NCBI GenBank assembly: GCA_964613055.1 | Contig: CAZTGD010000023.1 | Location: 1 to 28,187, forward strand | DNA: 28,187 bases | Origin: JAXGMQ01 sp964613055 | GTDB taxonomy: Bacteria > Caldisericota > Caldisericia > JAAYUI01 | Direction: 5' to 3' | Shown here: in pieces, positions 1 to 9,313 of the stretch | How positions within the stretch are numbered: position 1 is the first letter of the stretch | Layout: each line of letters opens with the position of its first letter | The notes under the pieces: generated by a model | Databases searched by the model: none | Seen by the model: only the letters and a program-made list of their open reading frames with translations | What the model was told of the DNA's origin: nothing | Position numbers and translations under genes: made by a program

Positions 1-20
1 AACAAGAGAGACAGTTTGCA

Positions 21-2147
21 GTGAAGGCATCCCGTAGCCTGAAGCGAATCACCTCGCATGCCAAACCTTCACAACACATGGACAATCGCGTGTTGTCGGT
101 GATAGAGTTTATCGCTAAGGAGACGGCCAAAAAGGCGCCGGTCTTTGGCAGGTGGGTGTATGTAACCACGATGGTAGTAGTCCTCTTACTCTCCTCCTAT
201 GGAATCTTCTTCTATGCTCCCGTGGTGGGTTCAAACAACGAAACACTGGCAGAAGCACTCGTCTCATCTAGAATCCGTCCCGTTATGGCTATGAGTGAGG
301 ACATCATCCCCAACTCAAGTGACCACCTTCGAGGGAAGACGTTTTTTGATGTCTGGTGCGATCGACTGATGGTCTGCGCTCCAGAGTATACCAGGCTTGT
401 TTACCTCGAAGGCAATAGCATTGATGATGTGTTCAACTCGAGTATTATCGCCCACGAATTGGGTGTTTCAACGGAAACCGTACTACCCATGGTCAAGGAT
501 GGGATGACCTGGGGTCAGATACTGGGCAAACTTGGTATCGCGTTCCCGACCCAGCTTCGACTGCCTGAGGATGTATCCAGGTCAATGTCGGAGACAGCAG
601 AGGAGATAGACAAAAAGACAACCATCGAGATGAATGTGGTAAAACATGGGGATGGGCATGTAAGCTCCTCAGAGCAACTACCACAGGAGATAATCGATCA
701 ACTGCCAGAAGGCGAATCAGAGGTTGAGTTCGACAAGAAGACGCGCCAGCCGACGGGTAAGATTGTAAAGAATGAAACTCCATCGATGATCACAGGCGAG
801 ATAACGAGCATTAGTGAAGGCAACGAGGCGTTTACTCTCACCACAGCCGACAACAGTTTCATAGTAAGGATAATGAATTCTTCAGAACTCCTTAGGTATG
901 GTGATTACCTCCTTCCGATACAGCTGACCGAAGGTCAGATATGCACGGTTGAAGGAGAGCCGGTTGACGGTGAACTGATAGCCATGTTTGTCGATGTGAG
1001 GGAACCTGCACGCACAGAAACAGCGTCTGGCACGGTTCTGTACATCGAAGAGAACTCTTTGACCATAGCAGGCTTCGGCTCTGCGCTGTACATCGATGAG
1101 GACAGTCAGATAAAAGGAACGCTTGAGGAGGGCTCAACCGTTGAGTTCACAGCCACTGGAAATGAAATAGAGGGTTTCACCGTTGACGCACTCACAGCAG
1201 AGGCGAGACCGGAGCCTACTCCAACTAAGGTTCAACCAAGGTCTGAGATAACGGGCGTGGTGGTAGGTGTTGATCCGGTGGAGCAGTTGATACTGCTGGC
1301 GGATGGTACGTCCATCTACTACAACTTCAACACGACCTTTGACAATGACATGTTGCCATCCATCGGGCAGACCGTCACGAGCACCGCTTTCTCATCAAAT
1401 ACCTTCACCGACCAGAGATACCAGGACCAGGCAATAAGCGTAGACTTGATATCAAACCGCGATCTGTCGAAGACCTTTGAGGTTGCAGGCACCTATACTG
1501 ATCACGTGTGCTTGAACGGCTGTAACTGGCTGAGACCAGAGGGCGTCACCAAGGTGATACTCGACGGCAAGAAGGCAAATGATTACCTCATCATCCCCTC
1601 AACCGATGGTCACTCACTAATCTCCCCCGGATACAAGGGGCTGACGGTTGTACTGAAGGGCTTTTTCACGGGTGACTTGAGGATTGTGCAGAGTGTCGTC
1701 ATAGTGGAGCCATCAATGGTTCAAAACAGGGCCGGTATCGTCACCGAGATGACCGAGAAGGGTGACATCGTTACGTTAGACGACGGCACTAAGATATCAA
1801 TCGCTTCCTACACCACCAATGCTGGTATGATAAAACTCGGTGATGGGTTCCAGTTTGAATGCTGGAGGTCGGATGATGGACAGCTGACAGCACTCAAGGT
1901 GACCATGAATAAAGCGGAAAAAGTCGTCAGCACAGATTGGTTGACAGTCTCTGCCTTTGACGGACAGATATTGACCCTTTCGGATGGCACCAAGGTAACC
2001 ATCGATGAGCACACCCGAATCGAATCAGCAGTGCTGGGTGAAGAGATAACCACAGACAGCATCAAGGTGGGACTGAAGGTGCTTTGCGAGTATAGGGACG
2101 AAGACACCAAAACGGCAACACTTGTGAAGGTGTTCGTAAAGCCGTAA
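21..2147 (+). CDS. Membrane-anchored protein with DUF5666-like beta-module repeats
   Basis: The 708-aa product starts at GTG; an in-frame ATG at residue 20 is an alternative, and only a weak AAGAGAG purine run lies upstream. A basic N-terminal segment of about 45 residues is followed by one transmembrane helix at about 46-66, so the rest is probably extracytoplasmic. Residues ~100-190 are mixed helical and include a 'GVS-ET-L-MVKDGMTWGQI' type motif. From ~250 to the end the protein is made of repeated ~65-75 aa beta modules (pattern G-V-x5-LTLxDGTxIxIDExT, then GxxVxxEx-I-V), resembling DUF5666 domains. It is the first gene of a cluster of secreted proteins and its stop overlaps the next start by 1 nt, implying translational coupling. 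A short cytosolic tail plus TM plus exported domain is the layout of a trans-membrane anti-sigma factor, but I see no recognisable anti-sigma motif; that idea is inference. Confidence 0.8.
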   Translation: MKASRSLKRITSHAKPSQHMDNRVLSVIEFIAKETAKKAPVFGRWVYVTTMVVVLLLSSYGIFFYAPVVGSNNETLAEALVSSRIRPVMAMSEDIIPNSSDHLRGKTFFDVWCDRLMVCAPEYTRLVYLEGNSIDDVFNSSIIAHELGVSTETVLPMVKDGMTWGQILGKLGIAFPTQLRLPEDVSRSMSETAEEIDKKTTIEMNVVKHGDGHVSSSEQLPQEIIDQLPEGESEVEFDKKTRQPTGKIVKNETPSMITGEITSISEGNEAFTLTTADNSFIVRIMNSSELLRYGDYLLPIQLTEGQICTVEGEPVDGELIAMFVDVREPARTETASGTVLYIEENSLTIAGFGSALYIDEDSQIKGTLEEGSTVEFTATGNEIEGFTVDALTAEARPEPTPTKVQPRSEITGVVVGVDPVEQLILLADGTSIYYNFNTTFDNDMLPSIGQTVTSTAFSSNTFTDQRYQDQAISVDLISNRDLSKTFEVAGTYTDHVCLNGCNWLRPEGVTKVILDGKKANDYLIIPSTDGHSLISPGYKGLTVVLKGFFTGDLRIVQSVVIVEPSMVQNRAGIVTEMTEKGDIVTLDDGTKISIASYTTNAGMIKLGDGFQFECWRSDDGQLTALKVTMNKAEKVVSTDWLTVSAFDGQILTLSDGTKVTIDEHTRIESAVLGEEITTDSIKVGLKVLCEYRDEDTKTATLVKVFVKP

Positions 2148-4174
2148 TGAAGAAGCTTGTATTTGCTCTATTGGTGTCGTCTCTCATACTGACGCTGACA
2201 CCCCTTTTACCAGAGGTCAAGGCGACAGAGTCCAGAGTCGAAATAAATCCATCCGTTGCATCACTGCAGACTTCTATTACCATTAACCTGAGACTGGAAG
2301 AGCCGTTGGATGTGAGTGATACTGTTTTGATAACCTTCCCACCTGAGATGATTCTCCCCCATGAGATATCCGATGGTCTGGTCACAGTCGATGATGTCCC
2401 ATCGGGAGAGGTGACCGTTGACTGGGAGAACAACTCAATTTCATTTACTATACCAGCGGGGACAGAGAGCAATGGTAGTACAGTCATACTAATCCCCCTC
2501 GGATGCAGGATAGCCAATCCCATTGCCGGGGGTCTCTATTCTCTGACCGTCACAGTGGGAGAAACAACGCAGAAACTGAACTTTATTGTAGACAGCATGC
2601 TTGAATCAGCACCTGCCATCTTTGTCTCACCAGACCTAGTAGGCAAGCCCATTTCGATCACCATCCAACTTCCTCGATGTGATACTCTCCTCATAGAAGA
2701 GGGCGATGTTATTCGAGTGACCTTCCCTGTGGAGTTCATCATGCCAGAGATCCCAGAGATAGAGCACATTACCATATGTGGTTCGCCTGTGCCTGTGGTC
2801 TCCCTGGAGGAGGGCATCATTTCTCTGGTTGCAGGCACCGATGTAGATGCCGACAGCCCTTTGATAATAAGCATTAAATCCGGTTTTGGCATCATCTCAC
2901 CCCCCTGGTCAGACACGTTTCGTCTGACCGTTGAGGTGTTGGATAAGCTGGAAGAGACACAGACCGAGGTTTTCCAGATACGCCCGCTTGCTCCAACCGT
3001 TGAGATAAGCTTCACACCCCATGAGCCAGAAAACGGTTGGTTTGCCGAACCTCCTACCGTTGAGCTGTCAAGCTCAGTTGAACGTGTGATATACTACTCG
3101 GTTAGTGGTTCATCCACGGTTGAGTATGAAGCTCCCTTCGTGTTCGAGGATGAAGGGGTTTCTGTACTGGGTTATGTTGGCAAGGCGGTCAATGGCGGAT
3201 GGGAATCTGTTCAGAAGAAGACCATTCAGATAGACACACAACCTCCGGTGCTGGCTGAACTTGGCGACAGGGCTTTTACAAACCAGTCAGAGTACACACT
3301 CGAGTTCGCAGTGGAAGACAGCTCCCCATGCTCATGCGAGGTGGTCAACCGAAAAGCGTCCGAAGCGGACGCAAGCGTCACACCAAAGGTCGCTGACCCA
3401 TTGGGCGGAAATCATTTCAGCGTAGACCTTCAGCTTTCACCTGGCAGAAACGATTTTGTCTTTTCGGTGACTGACTCATGCGGAAGGCTGATAGAGCAGG
3501 TACGCTCGATAACCCTTGATACAACGCCACCTCCGCTGATAATTGACACCCCTGTTAGGGGAGATGTTATCTGCGGGAAGATGGTCAGAGTGGAAGGCAA
3601 GACTGAACCAGACTCAACAATTACGGTGTCTGGCAATGTAGCCAATGTCGATGAGAACGGGCAGTTTGTGGCTGTGTCGTCTCCTTCGGAGGAGGGACCT
3701 GTGAGTATTGAAGTCATTGCAAAAGACCAGGCTGGAAACACGAATACCATGATAGTGCCGATTATTTACATATCAGGTACCTCCATTGTGATGAAGGTCG
3801 ATTCAACCAAAGCGACCTTTGCCAATTCCGAGCGAGAGCTGGCTGTTGCCCCCTTCAAGCACTTCGAAACCACCTATGTCCCGCTTGATCAGATGTCAAA
3901 AGCTCTTGACTATGAGTTGCTTCCAGATGGTGATACGGAGGGGAAATGGCTGTTGAATGACCTGAAGGAGAATCGAAAGGTGTTCTTTTCTGTGGGTGAG
4001 AGCAAGGCATACATACATCGGGGGAGCACTGTATATGACATTGGTCTGACCAACCCACCCAGAACAAAAGAGGGGCACGTGTGTGTCCCGCTTGAGTTTG
4101 TCGGTAAACTGCTTGGGCTGTCCCCGGTTGAGTACGCGGACGGTCGAATAATCATCAGGTTCTGTCCGAGGTAG
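2147..4174 (+). CDS. Secreted Ig-like repeat protein with C-terminal stalk domain
   Basis: The 675-aa protein has a clear signal peptide (about residues 1-27, MKK followed by a hydrophobic core). Two ~120-aa modules follow (about 28-150 and 155-285). They have the pattern 'P-xxxG/S-x-I-x-I-x-L' then 'IxVTFPxEFxxP' then 'GxxIxxPxxxGxYxLTV', a domain frequent in stalk-type surface proteins. Next come Ig-like segments (about 290-360 and 362-457), then a glucodextranase-B-like Ig module (about 458-543, 'V-GKTEPDSTITVSG'). The last ~130 residues are a copper-amine-oxidase-N-like stalk domain (PF07833 type; 'TTYVPLDQMSKAL', 'HVCVPLEFVGKLLGL'). Its ATG overlaps the upstream stop (TAATG), and the next gene begins 2 nt after its stop. 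The name of the stalk family does not imply amine oxidase activity. A structural surface or adhesive role is inference. Confidence 0.85.
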   Translation: MKKLVFALLVSSLILTLTPLLPEVKATESRVEINPSVASLQTSITINLRLEEPLDVSDTVLITFPPEMILPHEISDGLVTVDDVPSGEVTVDWENNSISFTIPAGTESNGSTVILIPLGCRIANPIAGGLYSLTVTVGETTQKLNFIVDSMLESAPAIFVSPDLVGKPISITIQLPRCDTLLIEEGDVIRVTFPVEFIMPEIPEIEHITICGSPVPVVSLEEGIISLVAGTDVDADSPLIISIKSGFGIISPPWSDTFRLTVEVLDKLEETQTEVFQIRPLAPTVEISFTPHEPENGWFAEPPTVELSSSVERVIYYSVSGSSTVEYEAPFVFEDEGVSVLGYVGKAVNGGWESVQKKTIQIDTQPPVLAELGDRAFTNQSEYTLEFAVEDSSPCSCEVVNRKASEADASVTPKVADPLGGNHFSVDLQLSPGRNDFVFSVTDSCGRLIEQVRSITLDTTPPPLIIDTPVRGDVICGKMVRVEGKTEPDSTITVSGNVANVDENGQFVAVSSPSEEGPVSIEVIAKDQAGNTNTMIVPIIYISGTSIVMKVDSTKATFANSERELAVAPFKHFETTYVPLDQMSKALDYELLPDGDTEGKWLLNDLKENRKVFFSVGESKAYIHRGSTVYDIGLTNPPRTKEGHVCVPLEFVGKLLGLSPVEYADGRIIIRFCPR

Positions 4175-4176
4175 TT

Positions 4177-7100
4177 ATGAAGTCGAAGTCGAAGATTGCT
4201 GTTATTCTTTTGGTTTTGATTCTCATCGTCCCATCGACCAGCGTTTTTTCCGCTTGTCAGTTTCAGATTTACGATGTGGTCATAAACCCATCAGTGACTC
4301 TGGCAGAGGCGTGTTATGACGTTCTGTTCCTGACTACTTGCGATATCAGCGAGGGTTCGTATATTATCTTCCAGATGCCTGCCGGCAGTGAATTACCGTA
4401 TGGCTGTGGATCATGTGGAGCAAGGATTGACCAGAGGAAGGACAGGGTGACCTTTGAATGTACAACCGTTACTTTCCAGCTTAATTCAACACTGCATTCC
4501 GGTCGTCACAAATTCACCATCTGTGATGTCACCAATCCCGCAACGCCTGGCCCACATTTTATAAGTGTTTCAACCGAGTATGGCGTGTTCTCCTCTGCTC
4601 CCTTCAACCTCGATGACACATCTGTCAGCACCCCTGAGGTTGAAGTGGAACCCGATTATGTGAAGGCGTGCGCCGAGTATGAGATAACGTTCAGGACATC
4701 ATCAGACACGAGCACTGGGTGCGGTTGTCGTAAGAAGACAGTTATCACTCTTGAGTTCTCTGCTGGTTTTGATTTCCCCAACAGTATTGATCCTGACTTG
4801 ATAAAGGTCAATGGAAGAGCTGTAGACAGCGTCACCGTTCGAGGAAACACGCTAGTGTTGACCCCGAATGAGTCGCTGGATGCCGGCGACAGGGTTAGGA
4901 TAGAGATACTATCTGGGGCAGGCATTAAAAATCCAGACACACCCGGATGGTACAAGATCAAGGTGGTTACGACTTCAGACAGGATCCCTGCCGAGAGTGA
5001 ATGGTTCTACATCAGACCATCCACGGTAACCAGAGCAAGTGTTATTCTAAGCGACCCATACACGTGTTCGTCAACCTCTGTTGAGTTGAGTTTCCAGACG
5101 GGACCATACGGTGGGATTGAGAAGGGGCAGACAATAGGATTGCTTTTTCCACCAGAGTTTGGCGTAAACGGAGAGATACCAGATGAGAGTATTTCAATCA
5201 ATAATGAACCCATGGTCGGAATGCCCAGTGTCAGAGTCAACGCTGTTGACAAATGGCAGAGGGTGACACTCGCCTCTCCGAAGCACATACCGGCAGAATC
5301 GCTGGTGACAATCATCATACTGCCTTCAGCCAACATAACCCTGCCCAGTACACCTGGCGATCAATACCAGATTGATGTTTTTACCTCATCGGAGGATGTA
5401 CGCGTACCTTCAATTCCCTTCAAGGTGGAACGCTCACGTATCAGAGATGTTCACCTGGAGATGAGTCCAGCGTTTGTCGGTCTTCCAGCAGAAGCAAAGG
5501 TTTCATTCAGGTTGGGGGGTTGTGGTGAATTAAAGCCTGGATTCGACACAATATCTGTATCATTCGCTGAGGATTTCTGGTTCCCTGAAGGGACGCTGTT
5601 TACCGATATTAGTGTAAACGGTGTGCCTGTTGACAAGATAGTCATGGTTGAAGACCACAAGATAACCCTATCTCCACCGATGATCATCGAGGGTGGATCG
5701 TGGGTGAACATCGTCTTTGGCAAGGACTGTGGTATTAGGAACCCTTCAAAGGCGGGGGAACCGCAGAAAGTGAGAGTATGGACAAATCGCGAACCCGATC
5801 CATCTCCGTCAAACGTTGTGGTTTTCGCCACAACCAAGCTTACTGGTGTTACTATGAAACCAGATGAGCCTATGGTTGGCAAATGGACGGGCGCAAGGAT
5901 AGACTTTGTACTGGGCACCGCTGGCGCTTTAGAGACGGGCTCTGAAATACACATAAAATTCATGGGCGATTTCGATTTCAAGGGATCCGTGTCCACACGC
6001 ACAGTACGTATCAATGACCAGAAACCCTCGCGTGTCAGATGGGATAACCCCAACCTTACAGTGAGGACAGCTGTGGATATTGAGGCTGGAGAGATGGTGA
6101 CCGTCACTATCGATGACTATGCCAGCCTGAGGATGCCAGATGAGCCGGGTTTTTACACCGTACTCGTTCATACTGACGCTGAACCTCAACCGATTCCATC
6201 AGCAGAATTCGGTGTTGCTGACCCGATTGTAATTGAGTGTAGCACTGACCCTTCTGAACCCGATGGCATTGACGGGTGGTATACCACTCAGCCCATGCTG
6301 TCCATAAACGCTTACAACTCGCTTGATAAGAGCCCCGACATCTTCTATGAGATAAACTTTGAGAAGCATCCTTACTTCAGTCCAATCAAGATAAAAGATG
6401 GCTTCAATGTGTTGACTGTCACCGCTGTCGACTCCTTTGGCAATGAGGCAACGCACAAAATAAGCATGGAGGTTGACTCTCACCCACCCATTTTTGAACC
6501 AGAGCCAGGACGCATCTATGCACGCTCTTCGACACACCGTGAGATGGTGGAGGTGATCGATGAGAATAGTATTGAAATAGACTTTGAAGAGAGTGATTCT
6601 TTCGAGATTGATGTGAGTCGATCTGGACTGGTTTGGGTGACCACCAACTCCGAGCGGGAGGGTGATGTTGTTGCATCATTCACGGTAACTGACTCCGCCG
6701 GAAACGTCTCGGTATGGGAGAGGACAGTTACCTTTGACTGGACTGATCCACTCTTGGAGATACCCGACTCCTTTGAAACAGATTCCAAGTCCATCACGCT
6801 TGAGGGGAAAACGGAAGCGGATTGTATGGTGAACATCACGGTTGGTGAGAACAAGGTTACAGCCGATGTGGACGTTGATGGCAATTTCTCAGCCCAACTT
6901 GAGTTGACCGATGGATACAACCACGTTGTCGTCACCTCAACCGACCCCGCAGGAAACCGAACAACCAATCCGTTGTCGGTGACTGCGAGGCTGTGTCATA
7001 TAGTGTGTATTGCCCTTGGCTCAAAGACCGCGGTAGCCGATGGTCAGCCGGTTGAGTTGAGCCACGCTCCGTATCTTTCGGATGGGCATACCATGATCCC

Positions 7101-7368
7101 ACTCAGGTTTGTCAGCTCCACCATGGGAGCCGAGATTGGTTATGAGTCTTCCACCAAAACCATTTCTGTGACGCTGGGTGGGGTGAATGTTGAAATGGTG
7201 ATCGGCAACAGGACAGCCCTGGTTGACGGCGTGCCTTCGCAGATGCCCGTCGCCCCAGAGGTACTTGAGGGAAAATCATTTGTGCCGCTTCGATTCCTGT
7301 GCGAATCGCTGGGCATGAAGGTAGAAGTGGACGGAGGCATGATTACCATTTCGTATACGGTTGAATAA
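4177..7368 (+). CDS. Large secreted repeat protein with five beta modules, Ig-like domains and stalk domain
   Basis: The 1063-aa product has a signal peptide with a predicted cut near 'VFSA-CQ' (about residue 26). Five tandem modules of ~125-135 aa occupy about 27-685. They are related to those of the preceding gene (consensus 'V-x-x-P-xxxG', 'FxFPxxI', 'VNGxxV', 'GIxNPxxPGxYxxxVxTS'). After them come an Ig-like/OmpL47-like segment (about 690-775), another Ig-like segment (776-860), a 'LEGKTEADCMVNITV' Ig module (861-945), and a complete stalk domain (about 950-1063; 'MIPLRFVSSTMGAEIGY' and 'FVPLRFLCESLGMKVEVDG'). Module 1 is unusually cysteine-rich ('YGCGSCGARID'). The ATG follows the upstream stop by 2 nt, with GAGG overlapping that stop as Shine-Dalgarno. 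This is a probable surface structural protein encoded in the same operon as the two genes before it. Confidence 0.87.
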   Translation: MKSKSKIAVILLVLILIVPSTSVFSACQFQIYDVVINPSVTLAEACYDVLFLTTCDISEGSYIIFQMPAGSELPYGCGSCGARIDQRKDRVTFECTTVTFQLNSTLHSGRHKFTICDVTNPATPGPHFISVSTEYGVFSSAPFNLDDTSVSTPEVEVEPDYVKACAEYEITFRTSSDTSTGCGCRKKTVITLEFSAGFDFPNSIDPDLIKVNGRAVDSVTVRGNTLVLTPNESLDAGDRVRIEILSGAGIKNPDTPGWYKIKVVTTSDRIPAESEWFYIRPSTVTRASVILSDPYTCSSTSVELSFQTGPYGGIEKGQTIGLLFPPEFGVNGEIPDESISINNEPMVGMPSVRVNAVDKWQRVTLASPKHIPAESLVTIIILPSANITLPSTPGDQYQIDVFTSSEDVRVPSIPFKVERSRIRDVHLEMSPAFVGLPAEAKVSFRLGGCGELKPGFDTISVSFAEDFWFPEGTLFTDISVNGVPVDKIVMVEDHKITLSPPMIIEGGSWVNIVFGKDCGIRNPSKAGEPQKVRVWTNREPDPSPSNVVVFATTKLTGVTMKPDEPMVGKWTGARIDFVLGTAGALETGSEIHIKFMGDFDFKGSVSTRTVRINDQKPSRVRWDNPNLTVRTAVDIEAGEMVTVTIDDYASLRMPDEPGFYTVLVHTDAEPQPIPSAEFGVADPIVIECSTDPSEPDGIDGWYTTQPMLSINAYNSLDKSPDIFYEINFEKHPYFSPIKIKDGFNVLTVTAVDSFGNEATHKISMEVDSHPPIFEPEPGRIYARSSTHREMVEVIDENSIEIDFEESDSFEIDVSRSGLVWVTTNSEREGDVVASFTVTDSAGNVSVWERTVTFDWTDPLLEIPDSFETDSKSITLEGKTEADCMVNITVGENKVTADVDVDGNFSAQLELTDGYNHVVVTSTDPAGNRTTNPLSVTARLCHIVCIALGSKTAVADGQPVELSHAPYLSDGHTMIPLRFVSSTMGAEIGYESSTKTISVTLGGVNVEMVIGNRTALVDGVPSQMPVAPEVLEGKSFVPLRFLCESLGMKVEVDGGMITISYTVE

Positions 7369-7376
7369 CTCAGTTG

Positions 7377-7405
7377 TTGTAAAACATCATAAAACACAAT
7401 ATACT
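7377..7405 (+). promoter_or_regulatory. Sigma-70-type promoter for the type IIG R-M gene
   Basis: TTGTAA (7377-7382) and TATACT (7400-7405) are separated by 17 bp, and the transcription start should fall near 7412. AGGAG (7435-7439) then gives a Shine-Dalgarno 6 nt before the ATG at 7446. The promoter sits in the gap after the stalk-protein operon, so the R-M gene is probably transcribed independently. Confidence 0.6.
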
Positions 7406-7443
7406 CCTGTATAAATGTTTCATACAAATGGATTAGGAGTATA
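7400..7443. promoter_or_regulatory. Operator-like 9-bp inverted repeat over the -10 box and Shine-Dalgarno
   Basis: TATACTCCT (7400-7408) is perfectly mirrored by AGGAGTATA (7435-7443), with 26 nt between them. A smaller nested dyad (TGTAT...ATACA, about 7408-7426) lies inside. The left half-site covers the -10 box and the right one covers the ribosome binding site. Since transcription should begin near 7412, the left arm would not be in the mRNA, so a DNA-bound regulator fits better than an RNA hairpin. No regulator gene is adjacent. Confidence 0.5.
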
Positions 7444-7445
7444 CA

Positions 7446-9176
7446 ATGGGCGTGCCTGAGAAAGTTTCTAGGCTGGTGGAGAATTTTGGCAACCACATCG
7501 ATGAGCTAAAGAGCAAGGGTTACAAGGAGGCGAGTCTCTGCACTGATTTCCTCAACCCTCTGTTTGTTGAGCTTGGATGGGATGTTCAGAACAGAGCAGG
7601 CTACGCTGTCAGATTCAAGGACGTAGTACAGCAGTTCAGCCAACACGCAGACAGTGGGAGTACAAGGCAACCAGACTACCTGTTCAGGATCGGCGCATCA
7701 CCTGCCTTCTTTTTGGAAGCAAAGAAACCAGCGGTCGACATCCTGAATGAGAAAGCTCCAGCCTATCAGCTGAGGCGCTACGGCTGGAACAGAAAAGACA
7801 TAAACGTTTCGGTTCTGTCTGACTTTGAGAATCTGTGTCTCTATGATGTCCGCATCCAACCTAAAGACAACGACCGTCCATACACTGCCAGGTTGGTTAT
7901 GTACAGCTATCAGGACTACGAAAAGAAATGGGACGAAATAGAGGGCTATCTAGGACGAGAAAATGTCGCTAAGGGCTCGCTTGACAGGATGCTCAAGGAT
8001 TATCAGCATCTGTTGGCAGGCACCAGAGAACCCGTCGACGAGTCTTTGCTGAAGATGATCGAGGTCTGGAGAGAAAAGCTTGCCGGAAACATAGCCCTTA
8101 GGAATAAAAACCTGGATATACACATGCTCAACAGTGCTGTGCAGAAGACCATAGACAGGATATTGTTCCTGCGTATTGCCGAGGACAGGGGCATCGAACC
8201 ACCAAAGATGCTAGAGGCGACAACCAACGGAGCAAATGTCTACGGCAGACTGTTTGAGCTGTTCATCAAGGCAGATGCCCGATACAACTCCGGTCTGTTC
8301 CATTTCAACCATGAAAAGGGCAGACCCGATGACTATGACACAATCTCTGAGGGCTTGAAGATTGACGACAAGGTGCTCAAGGAGATAATAGGCAACCTTT
8401 ATCCACCCAACTATCCCTTTGATTTCTCTGTCATGCCCGTTGATATCCTAGGTCACGTCTACGAAAGGTTTCTGGGCAGGGTAATCAGGCTGACCGATTC
8501 CCACAGGGCGAAGGTGGAGGTCAAACCAGAGGTCAGGAAGGCAGGCGGGGTCTACTACACACCAAAATATATTGTGGACTATATCACCTCCAACACGGTC
8601 GGCAAGCTGGTTGAGGGGAAGACACCAAAGCAGGTTGCGAGTCTCAAGATTCTGGACCCAGCTTGTGGGTCTGGCTCATTCCTGCTGGGGGCTTATCAGC
8701 TTCTGCTTGACTGGCACCTGGAGTGGTATGAGAACAATGACCCCAGGAAGCACAGCAGAAAAAAGAATCCGCCGATATTCGAGACCAAGGATGGCTGGAG
8801 ACTGACAACCGAGAAGAGGAAAGAGATACTCATAAACAACATCTATGGTGTCGACATTGACACCCAGGCTGTGGAGGTAGCCAAGTTGAACCTGTTGCTG
8901 AAGGTGCTGGAACAGGAGAACATCCCAGGTCTCTACGACCGGATGAAGAGGGCGCTACCTGACCTGGGCGAAAACATAAGGTGCGGAAACAGTCTGATTG
9001 AAAGCGATTTCTATGATGACCATTCTGAGATGGTGTGTGACCTCGAGCAGACTCGCAAGATAAACGCGTTTGACTGGGATGTCGAGTTTCCTGATATTAT
9101 CAGGTGGAAAAACCGAAATGAGAAAACCCGAGACGGTGAACCCCCCCTACCCCCCCTGACAGGGGGGCTGATGTAG
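7446..9176 (+). pseudogene. Type IIG restriction-modification enzyme, N-terminal half (interrupted gene)
   Basis: The first 551 residues read as an Eco57I-like fused restriction endonuclease and N6-adenine methyltransferase. The nuclease PD-(D/E)XK signature is P76-D77...E91-A-K93 ('EAKKP'). A helical linker domain spans ~150-330. Methyltransferase motif X is at ~364-380 ('GGVYYTPKYIVDYI'), the SAM-binding motif I DPACGSGSF is at 404-412, motif II is 'GVDIDTQAVEVAKLNLL' from 468, and 'GNSL' follows at 514-517. After 'FDWDVEFPDII' the frame runs through a short divergent stretch into a GC-rich palindromic insertion and stops at 9174-9176, before the catalytic NPPY motif. NPPY and the recognition domain lie in another frame from 9323 onward. 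The ATG has AGGAG 6 nt upstream. As it stands the methyltransferase is split between motif I and motif IV and is probably inactive. Confidence 0.85.
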
Positions 9177-9313
9177 ATGGAAGCCCCCCTTTTCAAGGGG
9201 GGACGGGAAGCGGAGCTTCCCAGGGGGGTTTAAATGAAGATGGTAATACCAAGCCCCCCTCCTCGAGGGGGGAGGATTTGACGCAGTCAAATCAGGGGGG
9301 TTTACAACACACC
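9139..9313. repeat. GC-rich modular palindromic insertion (copy A) within the R-M gene
   Basis: Three modules are visible. Module 1 (9139-9170) has CCCCCCTGACAGGGGGG. Modules 2 (about 9181-9231) and 3 (about 9251-9304) share one plan: AAGCCCCCCT-nnTC-(A/G)AGGGGGG, then a short variable hairpin, then AGGGGGGTTTA. The variable hairpin is GGGAAGC-gga-GCTTCCC in module 2 and GATTTGAC-gca-GTCAAATC in module 3. The unit ends near ACAACACACC (9304-9313), a 10-mer also found in copy B. Near-duplicate target sequence GAGACGG / GAGGACGG lies on either side (9130-9136, 9323-9330). It behaves like a non-autonomous MITE- or REP-type element. Confidence 0.75.

Noticed and set aside
5451..6107. Long antisense frames within the stalk-protein genes
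   Set aside because: They are shadows of codon bias on the opposite strand; no start signals and low-complexity products.
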